A DNA stretch of 64,000 nt from Stenotrophomonas rhizophila (lineage in GTDB: Bacteria > Pseudomonadota > Gammaproteobacteria > Xanthomonadales > Xanthomonadaceae): the NCBI RefSeq assembly GCF_003651185.1, contig NZ_RCDC01000005.1, forward strand, positions 443,029-507,028. The letters are read 5' to 3'. Both the position numbers and the translations under genes were made by a program. Below are positions 1 through 8,673 of the stretch, piece after piece (the stretch's first letter is position 1; the number at the start of each line of letters is the position of its first letter). Under the pieces are notes generated by a model that searched no databases, was not told the origin of the DNA, and saw only the letters and a list, made by a program, of their open reading frames with translations.

Positions 1-104
1 TGGAGACCACGCTGGCCAACGGCCACGAAGAGTTCGATGTTCTGGCCGCGGCGCCGGCGGCGCTGGCACTGCCGGATCGCTTCGTTCCCGAGCGCCTGGC
101 GTGA
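1..104 (+). CDS. 3' end of an unidentified gene upstream of tyrA
   Basis: The frame beginning at base 3 is open and ends at a TGA at 102-104. About 33 residues are visible, ending in FVPERLA. That is too little to identify the protein. The TGA overlaps the GTG start of the next gene (GTGA), so the two are probably translationally coupled in one operon. The composition (Ala, Leu, Pro) matches the neighbouring genes. Confidence 0.6.
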   Translation, partial: ETTLANGHEEFDVLAAAPAALALPDRFVPERLA

Positions 105-1213
105 GTCTGACGCCGGTGGTGGGCATCGTCGGCAGCGACGGTGCCTACGGGCGCTGGCTGCGCCGGTTCCTGGAGCAGCGCCTCGGGCTGGACGTGATCG
201 GCCATGACCCGGCCGACGCATCGTCGGACAATCCGGAAACGCTGCTTGATCGCGCCGAGGTATTGATCTTCTCGGCACCGATCCGGCACACGCCCGCGCT
301 GATCGCCGACTACGTGGCCCGCTCGGCCGGTCGTGAAGCCGGTCGCCTGTGGCTGGATGTCACCTCGGTGAAATCGGCCCCGGTGGAGGCGATGCTCGCC
401 TCGCAGGCCGAGGTGGTGGGCCTGCATCCGATGACGGCCCCGCCCAAGGCGCCGACGCTGAAGGGCAGGGTGATGGTGGTCTGCGAGGCGCGCCTGTCGC
501 GGTGGCAGCCGTTCGTGCAGCAGCTGTGCGAGGCACTGGAAGCGGAGTGCGTGCGTGCCACGCCCGAGCACCACGACCAGGTCATGGCGCTGGTGCAGGC
601 GATGGTGCATGCCACGCATCTGGCCCAGGCCGGTGTGCTGCGTGAGTACGCGCCGCTCCTGGGTGCCTTGCCGGCGTTGATGCCGTATCGCTCGGCCTCG
701 TTCGAGCTGGATACCGCGATCATCGCGCGCATCCTTTCGCTCAATCCGGCGATCTACGAAGACATCCAGTTCGGCAACCCGCATGTGGCGCCGATGCTGG
801 ACCGGTTGCTGGCCCAGTTGCAGCAGCTGCGATCGCAGCTGGAGAAGGGCGATGACGCGGCACGCGCGGCGTTCCGCCAGCAGTTGCTGCTGGACAACCG
901 CGACAGCCTGGGCGCGGAGGTGCTGGCCGATGGCAATTACACCTTTGAGCGGGTCGGCTACCTGCTGGCCGATCTCACCGAACGCAACGCGATCAGTGTG
1001 CACCTGCCCGAAGACCGGCCCGGCTCGTTGCGCGAGTTGCTGCACGTGTTCGAGCGGCACCGGGTCAGCCTGGCTTCGATCCATTCATCGCGTACGCCGG
1101 CCGGTGAGGTGCACTTCCGGGTGGGCTTCGTGGCAGGCAGCGATGCCCTCGCACTGCAGGCGGCGGCCATCGAGATCGATGCCTCCGGTATCGGCCGCGT
1201 GCTGGTGCGTTGA
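101..1213 (+). CDS. tyrA: Prephenate dehydrogenase (tyrosine biosynthesis)
   Basis: Oxidatively decarboxylates prephenate to 4-hydroxyphenylpyruvate with NAD in the cytoplasm. At 370 aa it fits a dehydrogenase with a regulatory tail. Residues 8-17 (GIVGSDGAYG) form a variant dinucleotide-binding glycine loop. LHPMTAPP near residue 110 corresponds to the conserved HPM of the family. A central helical part resembles the E. coli TyrA dehydrogenase region (QAMVHATHLAQ). The last ~75 residues (DRPGSLRELLHVF onward) look like an ACT domain, which normally binds aromatic amino acids for feedback control. No chorismate mutase domain is present, so this is the monofunctional form. The GTG start overlaps the upstream stop codon. 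Function is inferred from motifs and is confident; the exact inhibitor is unknown. Confidence 0.87.
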   Translation: MSLTPVVGIVGSDGAYGRWLRRFLEQRLGLDVIGHDPADASSDNPETLLDRAEVLIFSAPIRHTPALIADYVARSAGREAGRLWLDVTSVKSAPVEAMLASQAEVVGLHPMTAPPKAPTLKGRVMVVCEARLSRWQPFVQQLCEALEAECVRATPEHHDQVMALVQAMVHATHLAQAGVLREYAPLLGALPALMPYRSASFELDTAIIARILSLNPAIYEDIQFGNPHVAPMLDRLLAQLQQLRSQLEKGDDAARAAFRQQLLLDNRDSLGAEVLADGNYTFERVGYLLADLTERNAISVHLPEDRPGSLRELLHVFERHRVSLASIHSSRTPAGEVHFRVGFVAGSDALALQAAAIEIDASGIGRVLVR

Positions 1214-1231
1214 CACGGTGCGCTGCAGCAT

Positions 1232-1277
1232 TCATCCACAGGGGGTGTGGATGATCTGCGCACAAACGTGTGGATAA
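1232..1277. other. Cluster of three DnaA-box-like nonamers
   Basis: TCATCCACA (1232-1240) and its exact inverse TGTGGATGA (1246-1254) flank five G residues. A third site, TGTGGATAA (1269-1277), is the reverse complement of the consensus DnaA box TTATCCACA. All three fall within 46 bp, between the 3' ends of two convergent genes. Whether DnaA binds here is not shown by the sequence. There is no dnaA, dnaN, gyrB or other origin-linked gene in the window. Confidence 0.5.
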
Positions 1278-1315
1278 GTGTGGGCGCGCCTTGCGACAAA
1301 AGGCTGTCAAGATAC

Positions 1316-1334
1316 TTGGTCAAAAATTGACCAA
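1316..1334. other. Perfect inverted repeat TTGGTCAA-aaa-TTGACCAA
   Basis: Two perfect 8-bp arms are separated by three A residues, inside an AT-richer stretch 39 bp after the DnaA-box-like sites. A run of seven T follows at 1348-1354, but it is 13 nt away, so this is not a classical terminator. A protein operator is possible, although both flanking genes end here rather than begin. Confidence 0.5.
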
Positions 1335-1360
1335 CATCCGCGTAACTTTTTTTCAACGCC

Positions 1361-1555
1361 TCAGGTGACGAGCGTGAGCTCGCCGCCGGCCGTGCGGAAC
1401 TCGCGGCCGTCGCGGATCAGATGGCGGCCATCGGCCAGCTCGTAACGCGCACTCTGGCCGCTGCCTGCAGCGGCATCGGCCTGCTCATCCTTGAACTCGA
1501 TGATGACGTAATCGTCGCCGTTGGCATCCGTGGCGGGGAACTGTCGGAACGACAT
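1361..1555 (-). CDS. Small conserved-looking protein of unknown function
   Basis: Encodes 64 aa starting MSFRQFPATDANGDDYVIIE and ending ELTLVT. The start is supported by a strong ribosome binding site (AGGAGGT) just upstream on the minus strand. No signal peptide or membrane segment is visible. The acidic, Gly/Asp-containing sequence reads like a compact beta-rich soluble domain (a YVIIEF strand, then YELADGRHL and GREFRT). It lies downstream of the ABC exporter gene on the same strand, with a 67-bp gap, and could be cotranscribed. I do not recognise a family. Confidence 0.7.
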   Translation of the reverse strand: MSFRQFPATDANGDDYVIIEFKDEQADAAAGSGQSARYELADGRHLIRDGREFRTAGGELTLVT

Positions 1556-1622
1556 GAAACACCTCCTGCAGCGCATCCAGTGAGGGCTGCAGGATGCGAT
1601 GGCCGGTGTTACCGGCCCGTCA

Positions 1623-3389
1623 TCAATCGATGAATTGCAGGCGCGCCAGTTCGGCGTAGAGACCGCCCTCGGCCAGCAGCTCGGCATGCGTGCCCTGGGC
1701 GACGATGCGGCCGTGGTCCATGACCACAATGCGGTCGGCCTTGAGCACGGTGGCCAGGCGGTGCGCGATCACCAGCGTGGTGCGGCCGGCCATCAACCGC
1801 TCCAGCGCCTGCTGTACGGCGCGCTCGCTCTGTGCATCCAAGGCGCTGGTGGCTTCGTCGAGCAGCAGGATCGGGGCGTCCTTGAGCAGGGCGCGGGCGA
1901 TCGCGATGCGCTGCTGCTGGCCACCGGAGAGGCGCGCACCGCGCTCGCCCAGCTCGCTGGCATAGCCTTCGGGCAGTGCCTGCAGGAACTCATCGGCCTC
2001 GGCGGCTTCGGCCGCGCGCTGCACCTCCTCATCGGTCGCCTCCAGGCGCCCGTAGCGGATGTTCTCGAACGCACTGCTGGCAAACAGGGTGGGCTGCTGC
2101 GGCACCAGCGCCAGCTGTTCGCGCAGCTGCGCCGGATCGACCTCGCGCAGGTCCACGCCATCGACCAGGATGCGACCGGCCGCGGGATCGTGGAAGCGCA
2201 GCAGCATCGACAGGATGGTGCTCTTGCCGGCGCCGGACGGGCCGACCAGCGCGACCGTTTCACCCGGGCGCACGTGCAGATCCACATGGTCCAGCGCAGC
2301 GGTATCCGGGCGCTGCGGGTAGTGGAACACCACATCCTCGAAACGGATCTCGCCGCGCAGTGGCTGCGGCAACGGGGTGGGATGGGCCGGGGCGGTGATC
2401 TCCACGTCTTCCTGCAGCAGCTCGGCAATGCGGCCCATGCCGCCCGACGCACGCTGCAGCTCGTTCCAGACCTCGGCCAGCGCACCGACCGAACCGCCGC
2501 CGATCAGCGCATACAGCACGAACTGACCCAGCGTACCGGCGCTCATGTTGCCGTCGATCACCTCGTGCGCGCCCAGCCACAGCACGCCGACGATGGCACC
2601 GAACACCAGCACGATGGCGCTGGCGGTGACGATCGACTGGGCGCGGATGCGGCGGCGGGCGGCACTAATCGCATCGCCCAGCGCGGCATTGAAACGGCCG
2701 CGCTCATACGGCTCACGCGCGTGCGCCTGTACGGTGCGTACCGCCCCCAGGGTTTCAGAGGCCAGGCTGTTGGCATCGGCGATGCGGTCCTGGCTGGCGC
2801 GCGCGATATTGCGCAGGCGGCGGGCGCCGATGATGATCGGCAATACCGCCAGCGGAATGCCGACCAGCGACCACGCCGCCAGATGCGGGCTGGTCACGAA
2901 CAGCATCACCAGGCTGCCGACCACGGTCACGCTGCTGCGCAGGGCCACCGACATGGTCGAGCCGATCACGCTGCGCAGCAGTTCGCTGTCGGCGGTCAGC
3001 CGCGAGACCAGCTCGCCGCTGCGGCTGCGGTCGTGGAAGCCGGCACCCAGCGTGATCAGATGGGCGTAGAGGCGGCTGCGCAGATCGGCGACCACCTTTT
3101 CGCCCAGCAGCGAGACGAAGAAGAAGCGCGCGGCGGTGGCCAGCGCCAGCACCACCGCGACCAGGAACAGCAGGGCGAAGGCCTTGTTGATCTGGCCGCC
3201 ACTGGTGAAGCCGTGGTCGATCATCTGGCGCACCGCGACCGGCAGGCTCAGGGTGGCCACCGAGGACACCGCCAAGGCCACCAGCCAGGCACTGAACAGC
3301 CCGACGTGCCGGCGGACGAACGGCCACAAGGTGTTCAAGCTGCCCAATCGGCGCATCGGCGTGTCGTTCGGAACGGGTGCGTCAGTCAT
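1623..3389 (-). CDS. MsbA-related ABC transporter, fused permease and ATPase
   Basis: A half-transporter of 588 aa that would act as a homodimeric inner-membrane exporter. The N-terminal half (about residues 20-320) has six predicted membrane segments. The C-terminal half is an ATPase with Walker A GPSGAGKST at 383-391, signature LSGGQ at 487-491, Walker B ILLLDEA near 506-512 and a switch histidine in IAHRLAT. It resembles the 'MsbA-related' group rather than true MsbA, and no lpxK lies next to it, so the substrate is unknown (lipid or drug). I chose the ATG at 3389. It overlaps the end of the yigZ-like gene by 8 nt, which suggests coupled translation; an upstream in-frame start would overlap that gene further. 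Confidence 0.82.
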   Translation of the reverse strand: MTDAPVPNDTPMRRLGSLNTLWPFVRRHVGLFSAWLVALAVSSVATLSLPVAVRQMIDHGFTSGGQINKAFALLFLVAVVLALATAARFFFVSLLGEKVVADLRSRLYAHLITLGAGFHDRSRSGELVSRLTADSELLRSVIGSTMSVALRSSVTVVGSLVMLFVTSPHLAAWSLVGIPLAVLPIIIGARRLRNIARASQDRIADANSLASETLGAVRTVQAHAREPYERGRFNAALGDAISAARRRIRAQSIVTASAIVLVFGAIVGVLWLGAHEVIDGNMSAGTLGQFVLYALIGGGSVGALAEVWNELQRASGGMGRIAELLQEDVEITAPAHPTPLPQPLRGEIRFEDVVFHYPQRPDTAALDHVDLHVRPGETVALVGPSGAGKSTILSMLLRFHDPAAGRILVDGVDLREVDPAQLREQLALVPQQPTLFASSAFENIRYGRLEATDEEVQRAAEAAEADEFLQALPEGYASELGERGARLSGGQQQRIAIARALLKDAPILLLDEATSALDAQSERAVQQALERLMAGRTTLVIAHRLATVLKADRIVVMDHGRIVAQGTHAELLAEGGLYAELARLQFID

Positions 3390-3990
3390 TCGATGGGCCT
3401 GGTTCGATGCGGGATTCAATACGGACACGATCACGAGTGGCGTCGCGGAGGCGGTTTTTCAACGGTTCGACCTGATCGGCCGGCAAGCGCAGGTGCAGGT
3501 TCACGCCGTCGGCGGTGAACGCTTCGTCCACTTTCTCGGCCAGATGGGCGCCCAGGGCGGCATGCAGCGGGCCCAGATCCTCGAAGCCGGCCTGCACGTC
3601 CAGCTCGGCCATGGCGATCAGGGGCAGCCGTGGTGCCAGCCGCAGGCACTCGGCGGCGGTACCGCCATACGCGCGGACCAGGCCGCCGGCACCGAGCTTG
3701 ATGCCCCCGTACCAGCGTGTCACCACCACCATCACCCGATCGAAGCCCTGGCCATCGATGGCGGCCAGGATCGGGCGGCCGGCGGTGCCGGATGGCTCGC
3801 CATCGTCGCTGGAGCGGTAGTCGTTGCCGTAGCGGTAGGCCCAGCAGTTGTGGGTGGCATCGGCGACGGCGACCTGCTGCAGGAACTCCAACGCGGCCGC
3901 CGCATTCTGGATCGGCGCGGCATGGGCGATGAAGCGGCTGTGCTTGATCTCCAGGCTGTGGCTGACGGGGGTGGCGAGCGTATCGGGCAT
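3382..3990 (-). CDS. YigZ/IMPACT-family protein
   Basis: Encodes 202 aa from MPDTLATPV. The region around CWAYRYG, DDGEPSGTAGRPIL and GGIKLGAGGLVRAYGG is the hallmark of the bacterial YigZ family. These proteins have an N-terminal domain shared with eukaryotic IMPACT and a C-terminal domain resembling translation-factor domain IV. They are thought to touch translation control, but the bacterial role is not settled. Two upstream ATGs exist (3999 and 3996). I preferred 3990 because a TAGAAT promoter box ends 7 nt before it and overlaps the earlier ATGs, which would make the message leaderless. The gene overlaps the following ABC transporter gene by 8 nt. Confidence 0.85.
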   Translation of the reverse strand: MPDTLATPVSHSLEIKHSRFIAHAAPIQNAAAALEFLQQVAVADATHNCWAYRYGNDYRSSDDGEPSGTAGRPILAAIDGQGFDRVMVVVTRWYGGIKLGAGGLVRAYGGTAAECLRLAPRLPLIAMAELDVQAGFEDLGPLHAALGAHLAEKVDEAFTADGVNLHLRLPADQVEPLKNRLRDATRDRVRIESRIEPGPSND

Positions 3991-3997
3991 TCCCATC

Positions 3998-4003
3998 ATT
4001 CTA
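3998..4003 (-). promoter_or_regulatory. Candidate -10 box for the yigZ-like gene
   Basis: Read on the minus strand this is TAGAAT, followed by seven bases and the ATG at 3990. No Shine-Dalgarno sequence fits in that gap. No convincing -35 box is visible. Confidence 0.45.
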
Positions 4004-4034
4004 GTGGGGATGCCTGATCACCGTACGCGCCGCG

Positions 4035-5015
4035 TCAGTTCTCGAGCAGCTGGCGGAGATCGCGCGGGATGCGCACTTCCGGGTACTGCTGCAGATAACG
4101 CTCCAGGCTGGCACGTGCGGTATCCACATCGCCGGCATCGCGTCGCTCGCGGATGCGCTTGAGCCATTGCTTGCGCGGCAGTCCGGCATCGGCAGCGACG
4201 GCCTGGTGAAGGGCACGTACCGCCTCGTCTGCCGAGGCGGGCGCCGCCATCGGCCCGGCGGCGCGGCGCATCACGCCGGGAGCGCTGGGCGCGGGTTTGG
4301 CTGGCGCTGCGCTTTTTAGCGCCGCACGTGGTGCTTCGCGGTCCATCGTGGAGCCGGTCACCACGACGCTGTCCAGCGCCGGTTCGCTTGTGTCCATGGC
4401 ATACGCCGATGCCGCCTCCGGTGCCGGTGCCGGCATCATTGGCGCCGGGGCCGGGGCCGGCGCTGGTGCGGAAACAGGCGGCGCGGGTGCCGTGATCACT
4501 TCCGGGCGGGGCGGGGCGGCCGTCCGCGCATGCTCGGGCGCAGGCGCCCCGGTTGGCGCGGTGGCGGCCGCTGTGTCTTTCGCCATGCGCGCTTGCTGGA
4601 CCACGGGCGGTGCAGCGACCGGGGCCGGTGGCGGTGCGGCGTCCAGCGCCGGCGCAGCCTCCGTCCTTGCCGTGCTCGATGCGGCGGCGCCCGGTACGGG
4701 TGCGGCAACCGGTTCGGCCAGCGGTGGCGCGGGTGGTTCTTCAGGCTTGAGCTGCCAGGCGATGCCGACCGCGAAGATCACCGAGGCGGCGAGGCCGAAC
4801 ACCGCCGGCAGGCGCGAACGCGGGCGCGTTGCCCGCACCGGCGCAGCCGGCGGCAGCTTCCAGGTAGCAGCGTCCGCAGCCGGTGCTTCCACGGCGGTAC
4901 GCGCGGCCGCGAGTACGGCCTCGTCGATCGCCGGTGCGGGACCGGTCGCGCTCGGCCGACCCAGCAGCCGGGCCAGTTCGCGTTCTTCCGGGGTCAGCGA
5001 ATCCGGGCGGTTCAT
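4035..5015 (-). CDS. Membrane-anchored anti-sigma-like protein, Pro/Ala-rich
   Basis: Encodes 326 aa. A short cytoplasmic N-terminus (EERELARLLGRPS) is followed by one membrane segment (LPAVFGLAASVIFAVGIAWQ, about residues 70-90), then a long Ala/Pro-rich periplasmic linker. A compact C-terminal domain of about 65 aa contains WLKRIRERRDAGDVDTARASL and ends in LRQLLEN. Its start overlaps the sigma-factor stop (ATGA), so both come from one message. This layout is typical of anti-sigma factors that hold an ECF sigma factor at the membrane. That role is inferred from context; I cannot see a canonical zinc anti-sigma (HxxxCxxC) motif. Confidence 0.65.
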   Translation of the reverse strand: MNRPDSLTPEERELARLLGRPSATGPAPAIDEAVLAAARTAVEAPAADAATWKLPPAAPVRATRPRSRLPAVFGLAASVIFAVGIAWQLKPEEPPAPPLAEPVAAPVPGAAASSTARTEAAPALDAAPPPAPVAAPPVVQQARMAKDTAAATAPTGAPAPEHARTAAPPRPEVITAPAPPVSAPAPAPAPAPMMPAPAPEAASAYAMDTSEPALDSVVVTGSTMDREAPRAALKSAAPAKPAPSAPGVMRRAAGPMAAPASADEAVRALHQAVAADAGLPRKQWLKRIRERRDAGDVDTARASLERYLQQYPEVRIPRDLRQLLEN

Positions 5016-5704
5016 CCGCTCAACCCCGCGCGTAGTTTGTCCATGGCATAACGCAGTCGCGATTTGACTGTCTCACGGCCGACGCCGGTAATCTCGGCGA
5101 TCTCTTCCAGGCTCAATTCCTGTTCCAGACGCAGTTGCAGGACCTCGCGCTGCTCCGGCGGCAGCTGCTCCATTGCCAGCTGCAGCTGGCGGCGTTGTTC
5201 GAACTCTGAAAGCTGCGTTTCCGGGGTGCGCGCATCGGCGATCGCCGCGACCCGCTCATCGGCGTCGATCGGGGCCGCAGGCCGGTGCCTGGCCGCACGC
5301 CAGTGGTCGTTGAGGCGGTTGTGGGCGATCCGGAACAGCCAGGTGGTGAAGGCGGCGTCCGGCTGCCAGCCGGCGCGCGCGGCGATCACGCGCTGCCAGA
5401 CATCCTGGAACATCTCATCGGCCAGCGCGCCATCGCGCAGCTGGCGCAGCAGGAAGCTGTACAGACGGCTGCGATGACGGCCATACAGCGCCTCGAACGC
5501 ACGCAGGTCGCCGCCGGCCCAGGCCAGCATCAGCGCTTCATCGGTCGGCAGGGCAAGGGCGTCCACGCCGCACAGAGTAAGCGCTGCGGGGGTGTTCGCA
5601 TAGTCGACGGCGCGCGCGGCGGCGGAGCGGGATGGCATGGCGATGACCTGGGGCACGGCAGTAACAACGTCCAGCAGCGCCGGATGGGGTTGAAGCGCTT
5701 CCAT
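5012..5704 (-). CDS. ECF-family RNA polymerase sigma factor
   Basis: Encodes 230 aa. Region 2 (about residues 52-120) contains FEALYGRHRSRLYSFLLRQ and DEMFQDVWQRV, and the DNA-melting segment FTTWLFRIAHNRLNDHWR. Region 4 (about 165-225) contains LPPEQREVLQLRLEQELSLE and GVGRETVKSRLRYAMDKLR, a helix-turn-helix for the -35 element. The ~50-residue N-terminal extension is unusual. An internal ATG at 5638 with a better spaced AGG is an alternative start. The gene is coupled to the downstream anti-sigma-like gene, and its start faces that of the GGDEF-EAL gene with 74 bp between the chosen starts. The signal it responds to is unknown. Confidence 0.87.
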   Translation of the reverse strand: MEALQPHPALLDVVTAVPQVIAMPSRSAAARAVDYANTPAALTLCGVDALALPTDEALMLAWAGGDLRAFEALYGRHRSRLYSFLLRQLRDGALADEMFQDVWQRVIAARAGWQPDAAFTTWLFRIAHNRLNDHWRAARHRPAAPIDADERVAAIADARTPETQLSEFEQRRQLQLAMEQLPPEQREVLQLRLEQELSLEEIAEITGVGRETVKSRLRYAMDKLRAGLSG

Positions 5705-5778
5705 TGCCCCCCGGTCTGCGCGTTATGCTCGCAGGACAGGGGAGGTGCCGGGCAGCCGGCGCCCGAGAGACGAGCGAC

Positions 5779-8652
5779 GTGTCCAGCCAGATGGTGACCT
5801 CTTCAGTGCAACGGGACGGTGATGCGGTGATCCCTGCCGCGGTCGCCACGGCGTTGTGCGCCCTGTTGCCGGCCGGGGCGGCGATCACGCTAGCCTGGTC
5901 GGATCCGGTGCTGGGCGAGGGCGCTCTGGACCACCCTCAGGGCCGCACCCCGCCGGCGGACGCTGTTCCCGCGCGGCGTCAGGCGGCCTCGGCCGGCATG
6001 GCGTTTCAGCAGCGCTGGAGCCACAGCGGCGCCGACCTGACGCTGGAGGTGACCCTGGCCGCCGGGACGACACCGCCGGACACGTGGTGGGCGTTGGCGC
6101 GCTCCCTGTTCCAGAGCACCCTGCTGCTGGCGAGGCAGCGCCGCGAGATCGCCTCCCTGGAGGAGTCCAAACGCCTGCAGCAGGCGCTCTATGAAATCGC
6201 CGATCTGGCCGGTGCGGATCTGGAAATGGCCGAGATGCTGCGCCACTTCCATCGCGTGCTCAATTCGCTGATGTACGCGCAGAACTGTTTCATCGTCGAA
6301 TACGACGACATCCGCCACCGGGTCCGCTTCCTGTATTTCGCCGACCAGAAAGATGATTTCGTTGCTGACCCGGATCGCAGCTACGAAGAACACGAAATGC
6401 CGCGCAGCCTCACCTTCGCGCTGCTGCGGCATGGCGAGCCATTGAGCGGGCCCTCGCGGGAGCTGCTGGCCGTCCTTGATGACGAGCACGACCCCGAGCG
6501 TGGGCCGGAAAGCCTGGACTGGCTGGGCGTGCCGATGCTGCGCGATGGGCGGGTCTGTGGTGCCATCGTGGTGCAGAGCTACGAGCACCGGGCGCGTTAT
6601 GGCGAGGCCGACCGCACCCTGCTGGGTTATGTCGCCCAGCACATCCTGACCGCGATGGACCGGCGCCAGGCGCAGGTGCAGCTGGAGCGCCAGGTCGAGC
6701 GCCGCACGGTCGAACTGCAGCGCGCCAACCGCAACCTGCAGGAGGAGGTGGTCGAGCGCCGCCGTGCCGAAAAACTGCAGCTGGCGCTGTTCAACATCGC
6801 CGAGCTGGCGATGAGCGCTGAATCGCTGTCGCAGTACTACGGCCAGGTGCATGGGGTCGTGGGCACGCTGCTGGATGCGCGCAACTTCTATATCGCGCTG
6901 GTCAATGAAAGGGGGGATGGGCTGGAGTTCGTGTACTCGGTGGATGAGTACAACCCCTCGCGCGCACCGCGCCCCTTCAGTGAAGGCCTGACCGAGTTCA
7001 TCGTGCGCAACCGGCAACCGCTGCTGGCCACGCGCGAGCGCATCGATGCGCTGCGCGACAGTGGCGTGGTGCGCGAGTTCGGCGCGCGCTCGAACTGCTG
7101 GCTGGGTGTGCCGTTGTTGAGCGATGACGATGTGGTCGGTGTGATCGTGGTGCAGAGTTATTCGCCGGAGGTGGTGTTCACCGTGCACGACCAGCGGCTG
7201 CTCACCTTCGTGGCACAGAACATCGGCAACGGGCTGTCCCGCCAGCGCGACCAGGAGCGGCTGCGCAATGCGCATGCCGATCTGGAACAGCGCGTGGACG
7301 AGCGCACCCGCGAGCTGGCCGACGTCAACGACAGACTGCTGGGCCAGATCGGCGAGCGCCTGCGTGCCGAACAGCGCCTCACCCACCAGGCCATGCACGA
7401 CGCGCTGACCGGGCTGCCCAACCGCCTGCATCTGCTGGATCGGCTGGAAGACGCGATCGTGCGTGCGCGCGCCAACGAGAGCCAGGGCTTTGCCGTGCTG
7501 TTTCTGGACCTGGATCGCTTCAAGCTGGTCAACGACAGCATCGGCCATGCTGCCGGTGACCAGATGCTGGTGGAGGTGGCCAAGCGCATCGTCTCGATGA
7601 TCTCCGCGCAGGACGTGGTCGCGCGGCTGGGCGGCGATGAGTTCGCGATCCTGCTCCAGTGCGGTGATGGCCTGGCCTCGGCGCTGGAGTTTTCCCAGCG
7701 GATGCTGGTGGCGCTGGAAGAGTCGATGTGGGTGAAGGGGCGCGAGCTGTTCCCCTCGGGCAGCCTGGGTATCGCCATGTGGAACCCGCGCTACCGCAAC
7801 GGCGAGGAACTGGTGCGCGATGCGGATGCGGCGATGTACCGCGCCAAGGCGCAGGGCAATGATCGCTGCGCCGTATTCGATGAGGCGATGCGCGAGCAGG
7901 CCCTGCGCAGCCTGGATCTGGAGGCGGACCTGCGGCGGGCCATCATCAACCGGGATTTCATGCCGTTCTATCAGCCGATCGTGCGGCTCAGCGACGGCGA
8001 ACTGGTCGGCCACGAGGCGCTGCTGCGCTGGCAGCATGAGCGCCGCGGGCTGCTGCTGCCGAGTGCGTTCCTGGATCTGGGCGAAGAGAGCGGCCTGATC
8101 GAACAGGTGGACTGGCTGCTGTACGAACAGGTGATCACCCAGCTCGCGCGCGGTGGCCGTGGCTATCTCTCGGTGAACGTATCGCCGCGCCACTTCCGCT
8201 CGGCCGATTTCAGCACGCGCCTGTTCGGCCTGATCGAAGCGGCCGGTGCCGATCCGCACCGGTTGCGGCTGGAGATCACCGAGGTGGCGCTGCTCGATGA
8301 CGGCCCGCGGACACTGCGCATCCTGCAGACCCTGCGTGAGCGTGGGGTGCTGGTGCAGCTGGATGATTTCGGCACCGGCTTTTCTGCGTTGTCCTACCTG
8401 CACCGGTTCCCGATCTCGACGCTGAAGATCGACCAGTCCTTCATCGCCGGCCTGCACGGGCAGGACATGCAGAGCACGCATGCGCTGGTGCAGGGCGTGC
8501 TGTCACTGGCGCGCACGCTGGGCATCGAAACGGTGGGTGAGGGCATCGAAACCCAGGCCCAGCACGACACGTTGCTGCAGCTCGGCTGCGATTACGGCCA
8601 GGGCTATCTGCTCGGCAGGCCGGCCCCGATGGCAACCACCGCGACGGCCTGA
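5779..8652 (+). CDS. GAF-GAF-GGDEF-EAL protein (c-di-GMP synthesis/breakdown)
   Basis: Encodes 957 aa from a GTG start; ATG at 5791 is an alternative. Two GAF-like sensor domains (about residues 130-300 and 340-500) are linked by coiled-coil helices of the type LERQVERRTVELQRANRNLQ. The GGDEF motif is intact (618-622). The RxxD inhibitory site just before it is SAQD, so product inhibition through that site is probably lost. The EAL motif is intact at 746-748, and other catalytic-type motifs are present (NVSPRHF, EITEVALL, DDFGTGFSALSYL, KIDQSFI, VGEGIE). Both activities are therefore plausible. It has no membrane segment. Its divergence from an ECF sigma gene suggests a shared regulatory region, but this is inference. 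Confidence 0.88.
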   Translation: MSSQMVTSSVQRDGDAVIPAAVATALCALLPAGAAITLAWSDPVLGEGALDHPQGRTPPADAVPARRQAASAGMAFQQRWSHSGADLTLEVTLAAGTTPPDTWWALARSLFQSTLLLARQRREIASLEESKRLQQALYEIADLAGADLEMAEMLRHFHRVLNSLMYAQNCFIVEYDDIRHRVRFLYFADQKDDFVADPDRSYEEHEMPRSLTFALLRHGEPLSGPSRELLAVLDDEHDPERGPESLDWLGVPMLRDGRVCGAIVVQSYEHRARYGEADRTLLGYVAQHILTAMDRRQAQVQLERQVERRTVELQRANRNLQEEVVERRRAEKLQLALFNIAELAMSAESLSQYYGQVHGVVGTLLDARNFYIALVNERGDGLEFVYSVDEYNPSRAPRPFSEGLTEFIVRNRQPLLATRERIDALRDSGVVREFGARSNCWLGVPLLSDDDVVGVIVVQSYSPEVVFTVHDQRLLTFVAQNIGNGLSRQRDQERLRNAHADLEQRVDERTRELADVNDRLLGQIGERLRAEQRLTHQAMHDALTGLPNRLHLLDRLEDAIVRARANESQGFAVLFLDLDRFKLVNDSIGHAAGDQMLVEVAKRIVSMISAQDVVARLGGDEFAILLQCGDGLASALEFSQRMLVALEESMWVKGRELFPSGSLGIAMWNPRYRNGEELVRDADAAMYRAKAQGNDRCAVFDEAMREQALRSLDLEADLRRAIINRDFMPFYQPIVRLSDGELVGHEALLRWQHERRGLLLPSAFLDLGEESGLIEQVDWLLYEQVITQLARGGRGYLSVNVSPRHFRSADFSTRLFGLIEAAGADPHRLRLEITEVALLDDGPRTLRILQTLRERGVLVQLDDFGTGFSALSYLHRFPISTLKIDQSFIAGLHGQDMQSTHALVQGVLSLARTLGIETVGEGIETQAQHDTLLQLGCDYGQGYLLGRPAPMATTATA

Positions 8653-8673
8653 ACCGTCGCGGCGCCGCAGGGA

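Noticed and set aside
1232..1334. Chromosome replication origin
   Set aside because: Although DnaA-box-like sites are present, dnaA, dnaN, recF, gyrB, rnpA and rpmH are all absent, and only three boxes are seen. A titration or remnant site is more cautious.
5890..8481. A long antisense frame over the GGDEF-EAL gene, and others over secD, rpsA, fimX and selO
   Set aside because: All overlap convincing genes fully, lack ribosome binding sites and have the low-complexity composition of antisense frames.
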